From contig CAJQTN010000005.1 of NCBI GenBank assembly GCA_905620505.1, forward strand, positions 16,001 through 80,000: a stretch of 64,000 nt of DNA, read 5' to 3'. The translations under genes were made by a program, and so were the position numbers. The stretch is from an uncultured Pelagibacteraceae bacterium. Its GTDB lineage: Bacteria > Pseudomonadota > Alphaproteobacteria > Pelagibacterales > Pelagibacteraceae. Shown here one piece after another: positions 9,994 to 18,377 of the stretch (position 1 is the stretch's first letter; each line of letters starts with the position of its first letter). A model generated the notes under the pieces. The model had not been told where the DNA came from. It worked only from the letters and a program-made list of their open reading frames with translations, and made no database searches.

Positions 9994-12573
9994 ATGAGTC
10001 TATTTACAAAAACATTAAATAAAATTTTCAAAACTGGCAATCAAAAAGAATTAGACAGTATTAAACCTTTAATCGTTGAAATTAACAACCAAGAGCCTAA
10101 TTTTAAGAATTTAAAGGATGAGGAGCTGAAGGCTAAAACTTACCTTTTAAAAAAAAATCTTAAAGATGGCAGGTCACTTGATTTAATTATTCCTGAGAGT
10201 TTTGCCTTGGTCAGAGAAGCTGCAAGTCGAGTTTTAGAAGAACGACACTATGATGCTCAATTAATCGGGGGTATTTTCTTACATCAGGGAAAAATTGCAG
10301 AAATGAAAACTGGCGAAGGTAAAACCTTGGTATCTACATTGCCTGCGTACTTAAATGCATTAACAGAAAAAGGAGTACACATAGTAACTGTTAATGATTA
10401 TTTGGCCCAAAGAGATTCTCAGTGGATGGGGAAAGTATTTAACTTTTTAGGCCTTTCAACGGGTTGTATTACCAATGAATTGGACGATGTAGAAAGAAAG
10501 AATAATTACAATTGTGATATTACTTATGCCACAAACAATGAATTGGGGTTTGATTATTTAAGAGACAACATGAAGTATGATCTTTCTGAGATGGTACAAA
10601 GAGAACATAACTATTGTATCGTAGATGAGGTAGATAGTATTTTGATTGATGAATCCAGGACTCCACTAATCATATCTGGTCGTAGCGAAGACAAAAGTAA
10701 CTATTATTTGCTCGCCAACAAATTTATAAATAAACTTGAAAAGATAGATTATGAAGTAGATGAAAAAAATAAAAATGCTATCTTAACAGACGTTGGAATA
10801 GATAAAATCGAAAAACTTGCTATTCACGAAGGTGTCTTAAAAAATAATAATTTTTATGATCCTCAAAATTTAAATCTTGTTCATCATGTTAATCAAGCAT
10901 TAAAAGCTAATTTTTTATTTAAAAAAGATGTTGATTACATCTTAAGAGAAAACAAAGTTCAAATTATTGATGAGTTTACAGGTAGAGTTCTAGGAGGGAG
11001 AAGATTCTCCGATGGGCTTCATCAGGCAATAGAGGCAAAAGAAAATGCAGAGATACAAGAAGAAAATCAAACGCTAGCATCTATTACATACCAAAACTAT
11101 TTTCGTTTATATCAAAAGTTATCTGGAATGACGGGAACGGCGTTAACAGAAGCTGAGGAATTTTTTGATATTTATAAATTAAATGTAATTTCAGTTCCAA
11201 CAAATAGGCCAATGATTAGAAAAGATTTAAATGACCAAATATTTAGAACTGAGAAAGAAAAATATTTGGCTATCACAAATAAAATTATTGAATGTCATAG
11301 TAAAGGACAACCTGTTTTGGTGGGCACAACTAGCATAGAAAAATCTGAAAAGATTTCTAAAAATTTATTAGAAAAAAGTATTAAACATAATGTTTTAAAT
11401 GCCAAGCAACACGAAAAGGAAGCAAAAATAATTGCAGAAGCTGGAAAGATTAAAGCAATAACAATAGCAACTAATATGGCTGGTAGAGGAACTGACATTC
11501 AACTTGGTGGAAATAAAGACTTTAGAGATGAGGATAACCAAAAAGAATTGACTCAAATAATAGAGGATAAAGAAAAGGTCAAATCACTTGGTGGGCTTTG
11601 TATTATCGGAACCGAAAGGCACGAAAGTCGAAGAATAGATAATCAATTGAGAGGCAGATCTGGCAGACAAGGAGATCCTGGGAGTTCAATTTTTTATATT
11701 AGTCTCGAAGATGAACTGATGAGAATTTTTGGAGCAAGCTCTATTGACGGAATGTTAAAAAAACTAGGTCTCAAAGAAAATGAATCTATTGATCATCCCT
11801 GGATAAATAAAGCCATGGAAAGAGCACAGCAAAAAGTTGAGGGAAGAAACTTTGATATAAGAAAAACATTAATAAAATTTGATGATGTAATGAATGATCA
11901 AAGGCAAGTTGTTTTTGGTCAAAGACTTAAAATACTTAAAAGTGAAAATATTTCTGAAACACTTCAGTCCTTTCTTAACGAAGTAATAATAAACTTAGTT
12001 AAAGAAAAAAATGATTATGAAAAAAAAAATGATAAAACCATATATTTAAATGCAATAAAAAATATTACTGGAAATATATTAAATGATGATGAGCTAGTAG
12101 CCTTAACTAATGTTTCAGACAAAGAGTATGATAAAAAATTAAAAGATATTTTTAAACTAAAACATCAAGAGAGAATTAAACTAATTGGTGTAGCTGAAAA
12201 CAATGATATTGAAAAAAGAATTTTTTTACAGATTATAGATTTTTCATGGCGATCACATCTACAGTATCTTGAACAACTTAGACAAGTTATAGGCCTAAGA
12301 AGCTATGGCCAAAAAGATCCTCTATCTGAGTTTAAAAAAGAATCTTTTATGCTTTTTGAAGGGTTGCTAGAAAAAATAAAAACTGATGTTATAAAGTTCT
12401 TATTAAATTTAAACATTGTCGTTTCACAAGAAAAAAAAGTAACAAACAAAACACAATTAAAAATTCCTGAAAATTGCCTTTTAAAAATAATGAAAAATCA
12501 AAAAATTCAAAGAAACGAAAAATGTGAAGCGACCGGGAAAAAATATAAGAACTGTTGTGGTGCTAGCTTATAG
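9994..12573 (+). CDS. secA: Preprotein translocase ATPase SecA
   Basis: Motor of the Sec translocon, pushing unfolded proteins through SecYEG with ATP. The 859 residues contain the Walker A segment MKTGEGKTLVS (about 103-113), the DEVDSILIDES Walker B/DEAD-like segment (about 210-220), the preprotein cross-linking domain (about 225-365), and the second helicase lobe with TNMAGRGTDIQLGG (about 494-507) and RGRSGRQGDPG (about 553-563). The C-terminal zinc-binding SEC-C motif is altered: it reads RNEKCEATGKKYKNCCG, one residue shorter than the usual CPCGSGKKYKxCxG and lacking the second Cys. It is convergent with the photolyase, 5 bases away. Confidence 0.97.
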   Translation: MSLFTKTLNKIFKTGNQKELDSIKPLIVEINNQEPNFKNLKDEELKAKTYLLKKNLKDGRSLDLIIPESFALVREAASRVLEERHYDAQLIGGIFLHQGKIAEMKTGEGKTLVSTLPAYLNALTEKGVHIVTVNDYLAQRDSQWMGKVFNFLGLSTGCITNELDDVERKNNYNCDITYATNNELGFDYLRDNMKYDLSEMVQREHNYCIVDEVDSILIDESRTPLIISGRSEDKSNYYLLANKFINKLEKIDYEVDEKNKNAILTDVGIDKIEKLAIHEGVLKNNNFYDPQNLNLVHHVNQALKANFLFKKDVDYILRENKVQIIDEFTGRVLGGRRFSDGLHQAIEAKENAEIQEENQTLASITYQNYFRLYQKLSGMTGTALTEAEEFFDIYKLNVISVPTNRPMIRKDLNDQIFRTEKEKYLAITNKIIECHSKGQPVLVGTTSIEKSEKISKNLLEKSIKHNVLNAKQHEKEAKIIAEAGKIKAITIATNMAGRGTDIQLGGNKDFRDEDNQKELTQIIEDKEKVKSLGGLCIIGTERHESRRIDNQLRGRSGRQGDPGSSIFYISLEDELMRIFGASSIDGMLKKLGLKENESIDHPWINKAMERAQQKVEGRNFDIRKTLIKFDDVMNDQRQVVFGQRLKILKSENISETLQSFLNEVIINLVKEKNDYEKKNDKTIYLNAIKNITGNILNDDELVALTNVSDKEYDKKLKDIFKLKHQERIKLIGVAENNDIEKRIFLQIIDFSWRSHLQYLEQLRQVIGLRSYGQKDPLSEFKKESFMLFEGLLEKIKTDVIKFLLNLNIVVSQEKKVTNKTQLKIPENCLLKIMKNQKIQRNEKCEATGKKYKNCCGASL

Positions 12574-12578
12574 TAAAT

Positions 12579-13991
12579 TTATTTTTTTAAACTCTTAAAG
12601 GCTTTAAGCGCTGCATTTCTTGCTTCTTCGTGTTTAACAATGGGCTTTGGATAATTTTTTCCAATTTCAAAATTTTTGACATCTTGTGCTACCTCCCAAG
12701 GTTTGTGAATAAATTTTTTGGGCACATTAGATAGCTCTGGTATCCATTTTTTTACATACTCACCTAATGGATCAAATCTTTCTCCTTGTAGAATAGGGTT
12801 GAAAATTCTAAAATATGGAGCGGCATCTGCACCACAACCTGCAACCCATTGCCAGCCAGCAATATTATTTGCTTCATTAAAATCCAGCAAGCAATCTCTA
12901 AAATACTTCTCACCTTCTTGCCAGTGTATTCTAAGATGTTTAACTAAAAACGAAGCTGTTACCATTCTTACCCGATTATGCATCCATCCAGTTTCATATA
13001 ATTCTCTCATACCTGCATCAACAATTGGATACCCAGTCATTCCTTTTTTCCAGGCAATTAAGTGTTTTTTATTTTCTTGCCATGGGAAATCATCAAAATC
13101 TTTTCTTAAATTTCCTTTTAACATTTCTGGAAAATAATTAATCAGGCTATGACTAAATTCTCTCCATCCAATCTCATTTATGTATTTTCTATAACCATTG
13201 TTTTTAATTTTAATTTTTTGGCACTCTTCCCAAATAGTCTCTACATGGATTTGACCAAATGCTAAGTAGGGAGAAATTTTAGATGTTCCTTCTATGCTTG
13301 GAATATCTCTACTATTTCCATAGTCGGATAAGCTATTCTTTATAAAATATTTTATATTTTCTAAGGCTGTTTCCTCAGAAGGATTCCAAAATTTTTCAAA
13401 AGTGTCGTGCCATTTTTTTTTGGGTAATATAGGTTCTAAATTTATTGACTGATCTAAAAAGGTGATTTTTTTCTTACTGATTTTAATTTTTTGTTCTTTG
13501 CTAAATCCTTTATCTAAATAATATTTTTCTGCTGTCCTCCAGAAAGGAGTAAAAACTTTGTAAGGTGTATTGTCATTTTTTTTTATTTCATGAGCCTCAT
13601 TCAAAAGATTGCCTTTAAATATTTTGAAGTTAATTTTTTTTAACTTTAATACATTAGAAAATTTCATGTCAAATAGCAAAAAATCAGGTTCATAAACCTT
13701 ATTCCAGTAAATTGAAAAATTTTTTTTATTTATAATTTTTTCAAATATTTCTTTATAAGAATTAGCTTCTACTATCTCAAGATTTATATTAAATTGGTTT
13801 AATTGCTTTTTAAAGTTTTTAAGTGAGTGGTAAAGCCACCAAAGTTGTGCTGATCTTTTAATAAAATCTTTTTTCTTTAAAATATAAAAAGCGCAAACAT
13901 GATCGTGATTTTGAGTGGCATAAATTAATGCATCATTTTTTAATATTCTAAAATCATTTCTTAGCCAAACAATGCCAGTATTTTTTTTCAT
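12579..13991 (-). CDS. phrB: Deoxyribodipyrimidine photolyase (cryptochrome/photolyase family)
   Basis: FAD-dependent, light-driven repair of UV pyrimidine dimers. An N-terminal antenna domain (GIVWLRNDFRILKNDALIYA, about 5-24) precedes the FAD-binding domain, with WREFSHSLINYFP, WMHNRVRMVTASFLVKH and GWQWVAGCGADAAPYFRIFNP-type signatures toward the C-terminus. The start is placed at the ATG at 13991 (470 residues). An in-frame TTG six codons upstream would add MISINS, but the ATG version places the WxRxDxR motif where the family has it. Consistent with life in sunlit water. Confidence 0.94.
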   Translation of the reverse strand: MKKNTGIVWLRNDFRILKNDALIYATQNHDHVCAFYILKKKDFIKRSAQLWWLYHSLKNFKKQLNQFNINLEIVEANSYKEIFEKIINKKNFSIYWNKVYEPDFLLFDMKFSNVLKLKKINFKIFKGNLLNEAHEIKKNDNTPYKVFTPFWRTAEKYYLDKGFSKEQKIKISKKKITFLDQSINLEPILPKKKWHDTFEKFWNPSEETALENIKYFIKNSLSDYGNSRDIPSIEGTSKISPYLAFGQIHVETIWEECQKIKIKNNGYRKYINEIGWREFSHSLINYFPEMLKGNLRKDFDDFPWQENKKHLIAWKKGMTGYPIVDAGMRELYETGWMHNRVRMVTASFLVKHLRIHWQEGEKYFRDCLLDFNEANNIAGWQWVAGCGADAAPYFRIFNPILQGERFDPLGEYVKKWIPELSNVPKKFIHKPWEVAQDVKNFEIGKNYPKPIVKHEEARNAALKAFKSLKK

Positions 13992-14039
13992 ACTATTTAT
14001 ACTTATCAACTTTTAAAAATAATGATACGTGATTTGAGG

Positions 14040-14114
14040 TGGTGGCCTTGGTTTGAATCGCACAAACGACACATACCTTTTCAGGGTACTGCTCTACTAC
14101 TGAGCTACAAGGCC
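14040..14114 (-). tRNA. tRNA-Phe (GAA)
   Basis: The minus strand folds as a full tRNA of 75 bases: acceptor GGCCTTG / CAAGGCC (7 pairs), discriminator A and an encoded CCA, D stem GCTC/GAGC, anticodon stem GTACC/GGTAT with loop CTGAAAA (anticodon GAA), variable loop GTGTC, and T stem GTTTG/CAAAC. Two deviations are seen: the D-loop is AGTAGTA, lacking the usual GG pair, and the T-loop is TGCGATT, with G where position 55 is normally T. The first base G is also the last base of the infA stop codon, so the tRNA must be cut from an infA transcript or have a promoter inside infA. Confidence 0.9.
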
Positions 14115-14329
14115 TAAAGTCTAAAAGTTATTCTACCTTTAGTTAGATCGTAAGGTGTCATTTCAACCATTACATTATCGCCTGTTAAAACTCTTATTCT
14201 ATTCTTTCTTAGCTTTCCAGATGAGTGAGCTAAAATTTCATGATTATTTTCTAGTTTAACTCGAAACATGGCATTTGGTAAAAGTTCGGTAACTTTACCT
14301 TTAAATTCTAACGTTTCCTGTTTAGCCAA
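14114..14329 (-). CDS. infA: Translation initiation factor IF-1
   Basis: Small OB-fold S1-like protein (71 residues) that binds the ribosomal A site during initiation. The sequence [19 protein letters not shown], the middle [18 protein letters not shown] and the end RGRITFRL-like segment (TKGRITFRL) are diagnostic. The start overlaps the end of hisD by 8 bases. The TAG stop (14116-14114) shares its G with the first base of tRNA-Phe. In related Alphaproteobacteria infA also follows murA-DUF2948-hisD, with extra genes between. Confidence 0.97.
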   Translation of the reverse strand: MAKQETLEFKGKVTELLPNAMFRVKLENNHEILAHSSGKLRKNRIRVLTGDNVMVEMTPYDLTKGRITFRL

Positions 14330-15638
14330 TTAATTTCCTTTTTTTTAGTCTTATTTTAATCGAATTTGCATGCCCTTCGAGATTTTCATATTCGGCTAGA
14401 TTTATAACCGATGTACCTAATCTTTCAATACCTGATTTCGTCATTTTTATAACGGAATATCTTTTTAAAAAATCATAAACTGAAAGACCTGACGAGAACC
14501 TAGCTGAGCCGGATGTTGGTAAAACATGATTTGGTCCTGCTAAATAGTCTCCTATAGCCTCAGGAGAATATTCTCCAAGAAATACCGATCCTACATTCCT
14601 TATATTTTTTAAAATTTTTTTCGCGTTTTTGGCAAATATCTCAAGATGTTCTGGTGCAATTAAATTTATAGTATCAATTAATACTTTTTGATTCTTAATC
14701 AATATTGATAAACCATAATTTTTTAAGCTCTTATAAGCAATACTTTTTTTGGGTAGAGTTTTTAATTGTTGTAGTAAAAAATAGTTAATTCGCTTAATGA
14801 TTTTAACATCATCAGCTAAAACAATTGACTGTGAACTTATGTCGTGTTCCGCTTGCGCAATCAAATCTGCAGCAATCCAGTCTGGTTTTGACCATTTATC
14901 CGCAACTATCGTTACTTCCGAAGGGCCAGCAATCATATCAATACCAACTTCTCCAAAAACTTGCTTTTTTGCACTAGCTACAAAAGCATTTCCCGGTCCT
15001 ACAATTTTATCTACTTTTTGAATCGTTTTAGTCCCGTAGGCCATTGCTGCAATTGCTTGTGCTCCACCAATTTTATAAATTTCTTTTACTCTACATTTTT
15101 GCGCTGCATAAATTACAGCAGGATTATAAGTTATACCCATAGATGGTGTGGTCATATATATTTCTTTGACTCCGGCAACTAATGCAGGAATACAGTTCAT
15201 TAAAACTGAACTTGGATAGCTAGCTAAGCCGCCCGGAACATACACTCCTACTCTACTTATCGCGTTTAATTTGTAGGAAAATGAATTTTTAAATTTATCG
15301 GTAAAAGAATAAGGAGATAGCTTTTGTCTTTTATGGAAATCTAAAATTCTATTAAAAGAAAGGTCAATTGAGTCTCTTGTTTTTTTATCTAGTCTTTTAA
15401 TTATTTTTTTTTTTTCTGAAGTTGAAAATGTAATATTTTTTAATGATATATTTTTTATGTTTGAATATTTTTTTTCATATTTGATTAAAGCCAAGTCTTT
15501 ATTTTTTCTTATATCTTGTATTATGCTTTTTACTTTCAGGTCTATCTTAGGATCTTTAGTTTTTCTTTTTTGTAGAATGATATCTAGTTTTGCTAAAAAG
15601 TTCTTTTGATTAGATTTAATTAATTTTAGCATTATCAA
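14322..15638 (-). CDS. hisD: Histidinol dehydrogenase
   Basis: Zinc-dependent, NAD-linked enzyme performing the last two oxidations of histidine synthesis. Recognised by [19 protein letters not shown] (about 131-149), [27 protein letters not shown] and the Zn/His region EHDISSQS and [23 protein letters not shown]. At 438 residues it is normal length. Its start overlaps DUF2948 by 4 bases and its end overlaps infA by 8 bases. No other his gene lies in the window. Confidence 0.96.
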   Translation of the reverse strand: MIMLKLIKSNQKNFLAKLDIILQKRKTKDPKIDLKVKSIIQDIRKNKDLALIKYEKKYSNIKNISLKNITFSTSEKKKIIKRLDKKTRDSIDLSFNRILDFHKRQKLSPYSFTDKFKNSFSYKLNAISRVGVYVPGGLASYPSSVLMNCIPALVAGVKEIYMTTPSMGITYNPAVIYAAQKCRVKEIYKIGGAQAIAAMAYGTKTIQKVDKIVGPGNAFVASAKKQVFGEVGIDMIAGPSEVTIVADKWSKPDWIAADLIAQAEHDISSQSIVLADDVKIIKRINYFLLQQLKTLPKKSIAYKSLKNYGLSILIKNQKVLIDTINLIAPEHLEIFAKNAKKILKNIRNVGSVFLGEYSPEAIGDYLAGPNHVLPTSGSARFSSGLSVYDFLKRYSVIKMTKSGIERLGTSVINLAEYENLEGHANSIKIRLKKRKLIG

Positions 15639-16075
15639 AAATTGTGTTTCGGTTGTGTTTTACTTTCCCATGGGGAACCTTGATCGTCTAAAGTTACATT
15701 GATTATTTCTGTTTTTATTTTAATTATTGCGTCTCCTGAAAAAATTAATTTAACTTCATAACTTTTATCAGACAATACATTACACTCAATAGTTAAAAAA
15801 TCTAAGAATTTTTTATTACTTTTTGTATTAATGTTTTTGGATAAAACACTAATTACATTGTCAAATTTTAATACTGTTCTTATTCTTTTGTTTTTTCTAA
15901 ATATACCTTTTTCAACATCTTCCCACATAAATCTATTTAATTGAATTAAAAAAATTCTATTTTTTTTTAAACTTATAATATCCTGCGTTAAAACGATTGC
16001 ATCTTGTAAGTGAGCTGCTACAATTCTTAAATCCTCATCTGATGTTGCTAATAATTTTAAATTTGTAACTTTCAT
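15635..16075 (-). CDS. DUF2948 family protein
   Basis: A 146-residue protein matching the alphaproteobacterial DUF2948 family by its start (LLATSDEDLRIVAAHLQDAI, about 8-27), a central RFMWED segment and a C-terminal ITLEC/VNVTLDDQGSPWESKTQPKH-like end. No catalytic motif is visible and the function is unknown. Conserved placement between murA and hisD, with a 4-base overlap to hisD and one base to murA, argues for co-expression. It lacks a signal peptide or membrane segments, so it is probably cytoplasmic. Confidence 0.88.
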   Translation of the reverse strand: MKVTNLKLLATSDEDLRIVAAHLQDAIVLTQDIISLKKNRIFLIQLNRFMWEDVEKGIFRKNKRIRTVLKFDNVISVLSKNINTKSNKKFLDFLTIECNVLSDKSYEVKLIFSGDAIIKIKTEIINVTLDDQGSPWESKTQPKHNF

Positions 16076-16076
16076 T

Positions 16077-17336
16077 TTAAACTCTATTAATATTTGCTTT
16101 ACATTTCTTTAATTTTTTTTCTAAATTTTCGTAGCCGCGATCCAAATGATAAACTCTATTAATTACAGTTAGGCTATCTGCGTTTAGCGCAGCTAAGACT
16201 AGGCTCACAGATGCCCTAAGGTCTGTCGCCATAACTTCGGCTCCCGATAAATTTGTTGGGCCTGTAACGTATGCCGTATTTTTTTTTGTGATAATTTTTG
16301 CACCCATTCTTCTAAGTTCTGGCACATGCATAAATCTATTCTCAAATATATTTTCAGTTATTTTTGATATACCTGAGGCTCTTAACATCAAAACCATAAT
16401 TTGTGCCTGTAAATCTGTCGGAAAACCAGGGTAGGGTTCGGTTTTAATATTAACACTATTTATTTTACCTGACTCAAAAACAGTAATTTTATTTTTATCT
16501 ATCTTCATTTTGATACCCATTTTTTTTAATAATTTTATTTCTGTCTCTATAATTTTAGTTTTTATTTTAAAAAGGGTAATTTTAGTTCCAACTAAAGCTG
16601 CTGCAATTAAATACGTACCGAGCTCAATTCTATCAAAAATTACTTCGTGACTTGTACTTTTAAATTTTTTAGTACCAATTATTAAAATTTTTCTTTTACC
16701 AATAAAATTTATATTACATCCTAATTTTTTTAAAAAAACTATCATATCTTGAATTTCTGGTTCAATGGCACAATTAGATATTATTGTTTTACCTTCTGCG
16801 CTAACTGCAGCAAGAATAGCACTCTCTGTTGCTCCAACTGAAATGGAAGGAAATTTAATTATAGCCCCTTTTAATCCGTTCTCAGCGGTTGCATGCATGT
16901 ATCCATTTTTTATTTTAATTTTAGCACCAAGTTTTTCCAAGGCAAATAGATGTAAATTTACAGGCCTTGCACCAATAGCACATCCTCCGGGTAGGGAAAC
17001 TTTTGCTTTTCTATATTTAGCAAGTAAAGGTCCTAAAACTAAAACACCTGCTCTCATAGTCTTGAGAAGATTATAAGGTGCTAATGTTTTAAATTTTCTA
17101 TTACTTGAGGTCTTTAAAATATTTTTTTTTTTTGAAATTTTTATATTTAATCCAATAAATTTTAATAAGTTTATCATTGTGTAAACATCTTGCACTAATG
17201 GAATATTTTTTAAAGTAACGGCTTTATCCGTTAGTAGGGTGGCGGCTAGAATAGGTAATGTAGCATTCTTAGATCCAGAAATATCTATAGAACCAAATAA
17301 TTTTTTTTTCCCTTTGATGATAAGTTTTTGCATCAA
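16077..17336 (-). CDS. murA: UDP-N-acetylglucosamine 1-carboxyvinyltransferase
   Basis: First committed step of peptidoglycan synthesis: transfers enolpyruvate from PEP to UDP-GlcNAc. The EPSP-synthase fold is clear (IKGKKKLFGSIDISGSKNA at the start). The catalytic loop PGGCAIGARPVNLH has the fosfomycin-sensitive Cys at about residue 117. The TDLRASVSLVLAAL segment is near the end. 419 residues, normal length. The start may be either of two adjacent ATG codons. It lies 11 bases downstream of dcd and is followed by DUF2948-hisD. Confidence 0.97.
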   Translation of the reverse strand: MMQKLIIKGKKKLFGSIDISGSKNATLPILAATLLTDKAVTLKNIPLVQDVYTMINLLKFIGLNIKISKKKNILKTSSNRKFKTLAPYNLLKTMRAGVLVLGPLLAKYRKAKVSLPGGCAIGARPVNLHLFALEKLGAKIKIKNGYMHATAENGLKGAIIKFPSISVGATESAILAAVSAEGKTIISNCAIEPEIQDMIVFLKKLGCNINFIGKRKILIIGTKKFKSTSHEVIFDRIELGTYLIAAALVGTKITLFKIKTKIIETEIKLLKKMGIKMKIDKNKITVFESGKINSVNIKTEPYPGFPTDLQAQIMVLMLRASGISKITENIFENRFMHVPELRRMGAKIITKKNTAYVTGPTNLSGAEVMATDLRASVSLVLAALNADSLTVINRVYHLDRGYENLEKKLKKCKANINRV

Positions 17337-17347
17337 TAAAATTGAAC

Positions 17348-17902
17348 TTAAACTTTAGGTAAAGTAACGCCTTTTTGTTTCATGTACTTACCTTTTCTAT
17401 TTGCATACGTTACTTGAGGCTTTTCATTACCTTTAATGAAAACAAATTGTGCAATACCTTCGTTGGCATAGATTTTAGCTGGCAAAGGAGTCGTGTTAGA
17501 AAATTCTAAAGTTACATGACCTTCCCAGCCTGGCTCAAGCGGTGTAACATTTACAATTATCCCACATCTCGCATATGTTGACTTACCAAGACATACAACA
17601 AGAACATCCTCAGGTATTTTGAAATATTCCATTGTTCTGGCTAAAGCGAAAGAATTTGGCGGTATAATGCATTCTTTGCCAATCTTAGTAACAAAGCTAT
17701 CTTTTTTAAAGACTTTAGGATCAACTATGCCTGAGTTTACATTTGTAAAAATTTTAAACTCATTTGAAACTCTTGCGTCGTAACCATAGGATGACAATCC
17801 AAAAGATATCTTTCCTTTTCTTACTTGTTTTGAGACAAATGGCCTAATCATAGCTTTTTCCTTAGCCATTTTTTTTATCCATCTATCTGATAACACTGTC
17901 AT
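17348..17902 (-). CDS. dcd: dCTP deaminase
   Basis: Converts dCTP to dUTP, feeding thymidylate synthesis. The 184 residues begin [16 protein letters not shown], the usual alphaproteobacterial form, which supports this start even though it overlaps the upstream small ORF by 20 bases. The core has [33 protein letters not shown] and [19 protein letters not shown], the last holding the catalytic Glu. The C-terminal tail [13 protein letters not shown] is also typical. It is followed by murA. Confidence 0.96.
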   Translation of the reverse strand: MTVLSDRWIKKMAKEKAMIRPFVSKQVRKGKISFGLSSYGYDARVSNEFKIFTNVNSGIVDPKVFKKDSFVTKIGKECIIPPNSFALARTMEYFKIPEDVLVVCLGKSTYARCGIIVNVTPLEPGWEGHVTLEFSNTTPLPAKIYANEGIAQFVFIKGNEKPQVTYANRKGKYMKQKGVTLPKV

Positions 17903-18008
17903 TTTTTTTAATTTTTTCTCTAAATTTTTTTCGTTTTTTTAAATTTATTCTCAAGGCTATCTCTCTTTTAACAAGCTGAGCGTCTTTTTTAACGGGTGCT
18001 CTACTCAT
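17883..18008 (-). CDS. Small basic protein of 41 residues
   Basis: A short open frame starting ATG at 18008 and ending TAG at 17883-17885: [20 protein letters not shown] then [21 protein letters not shown]. It is strongly basic and contains an LRxNLKKRK-like segment that resembles, in my memory, small Arg-rich proteins found near murA in other Alphaproteobacteria; that likeness is not verified. It lies 10 bases downstream of the next gene and overlaps dcd by 20 bases, so it fills an otherwise empty gap in a tight operon. Function unknown. Confidence 0.6.
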   Translation of the reverse strand: MSRAPVKKDAQLVKREIALRINLKKRKKFREKIKKNDSVIR

Positions 18009-18018
18009 TTTTATTTTA

Positions 18019-18210
18019 CTATTCTTTATCAGGATTTGTTAGATCTTCAAGAGTGATAGGTTTTTCTATATCGTGCATTATCTTCTCGTCATTATTTAAA
18101 GGATCATTACCTTTTCGTGCTCTTTTTTCCTCAATACGGGCTTTCCTTTTGGCCTCTTTTTTCATCGCTTTTTCGTTTCTTGTAGATTTATAGTCGTAAT
18201 GAATACCCAT
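18019..18210 (-). CDS. Small charged protein, function unknown
   Basis: A 63-residue protein, mostly helical and highly charged (NEKAMKKEAKRKARIEEKRARK), with an acidic tail (NNDEKIMHDIEKPITLEDL). The start is taken as the ATG at 18210 (MGIHYDYKSTRNEK) because a clear AGGAG (18220-18216) precedes it by 5 bases. An upstream in-frame ATG at 18234 would add 8 residues but has no such site. First gene of the run toward murA. I do not recognise the family. A nucleic-acid- or ribosome-related role would be a guess from composition. Confidence 0.7.
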   Translation of the reverse strand: MGIHYDYKSTRNEKAMKKEAKRKARIEEKRARKGNDPLNNDEKIMHDIEKPITLEDLTNPDKE

Positions 18211-18215
18211 ATTAG

Positions 18216-18220
18216 CTCCT
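18216..18220 (-). promoter_or_regulatory. Strong Shine-Dalgarno site deciding a start
   Basis: AGGAG on the minus strand, 5 bases before the ATG at 18210. Such sites are uncommon before genes in this window, and this one selects the internal start of the 63-residue protein over the upstream ATG at 18234. Confidence 0.7.
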
Positions 18221-18248
18221 GCATTTTTTTTCAATTTTACTTTGTAGA

Positions 18249-18276
18249 TTGAAATTATGCAAGTCTCTTATAAAAT
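18249..18276 (+). promoter_or_regulatory. Candidate promoter for the tRNA-Thr-like gene
   Basis: TTGAAA (18249-18254), a 16-base spacer, then TAAAAT (18271-18276). Transcription would start near 18283, about 15 bases before the tRNA-like sequence. Its presence suggests the tRNA-like gene is still transcribed. Confidence 0.45.
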
Positions 18277-18298
18277 AGTAATTCTAATTTTACAAGAA

Positions 18299-18371
18299 GC
18301 ACATATAGCTCAGCAGGTAGAGCATTTCCAAGGCAAGGAAGAGGTCGGCTATTCGATTCAGCCTGTGGGCA
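18299..18371 (+). tRNA. Atypical tRNA-Thr-like gene, possible tRNA pseudogene
   Basis: A cloverleaf can be drawn: acceptor GCACATA / TGTGGGC with an A-G mismatch at 3-70, D stem GCTC/GAGC with loop AGCAGGTA, anticodon stem TTTCC/GGAAG, variable loop AGGTC, T stem GGCTA/CAGCC with an A-C mismatch at the normally invariant 53-61 pair, T-loop TTCGATT. The body resembles tRNA-Thr(GGT). The anticodon loop, however, reads AAGGCAA, giving GGC in place of GGT and A instead of the near-universal U33. No CCA is encoded, unlike the other two tRNAs here. It keeps a promoter-like sequence before it and a 12-T run (18381-18392) after it. It may be a decaying gene copy or a tRNA-derived small RNA. Confidence 0.65.
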
Positions 18372-18377
18372 AAACAT

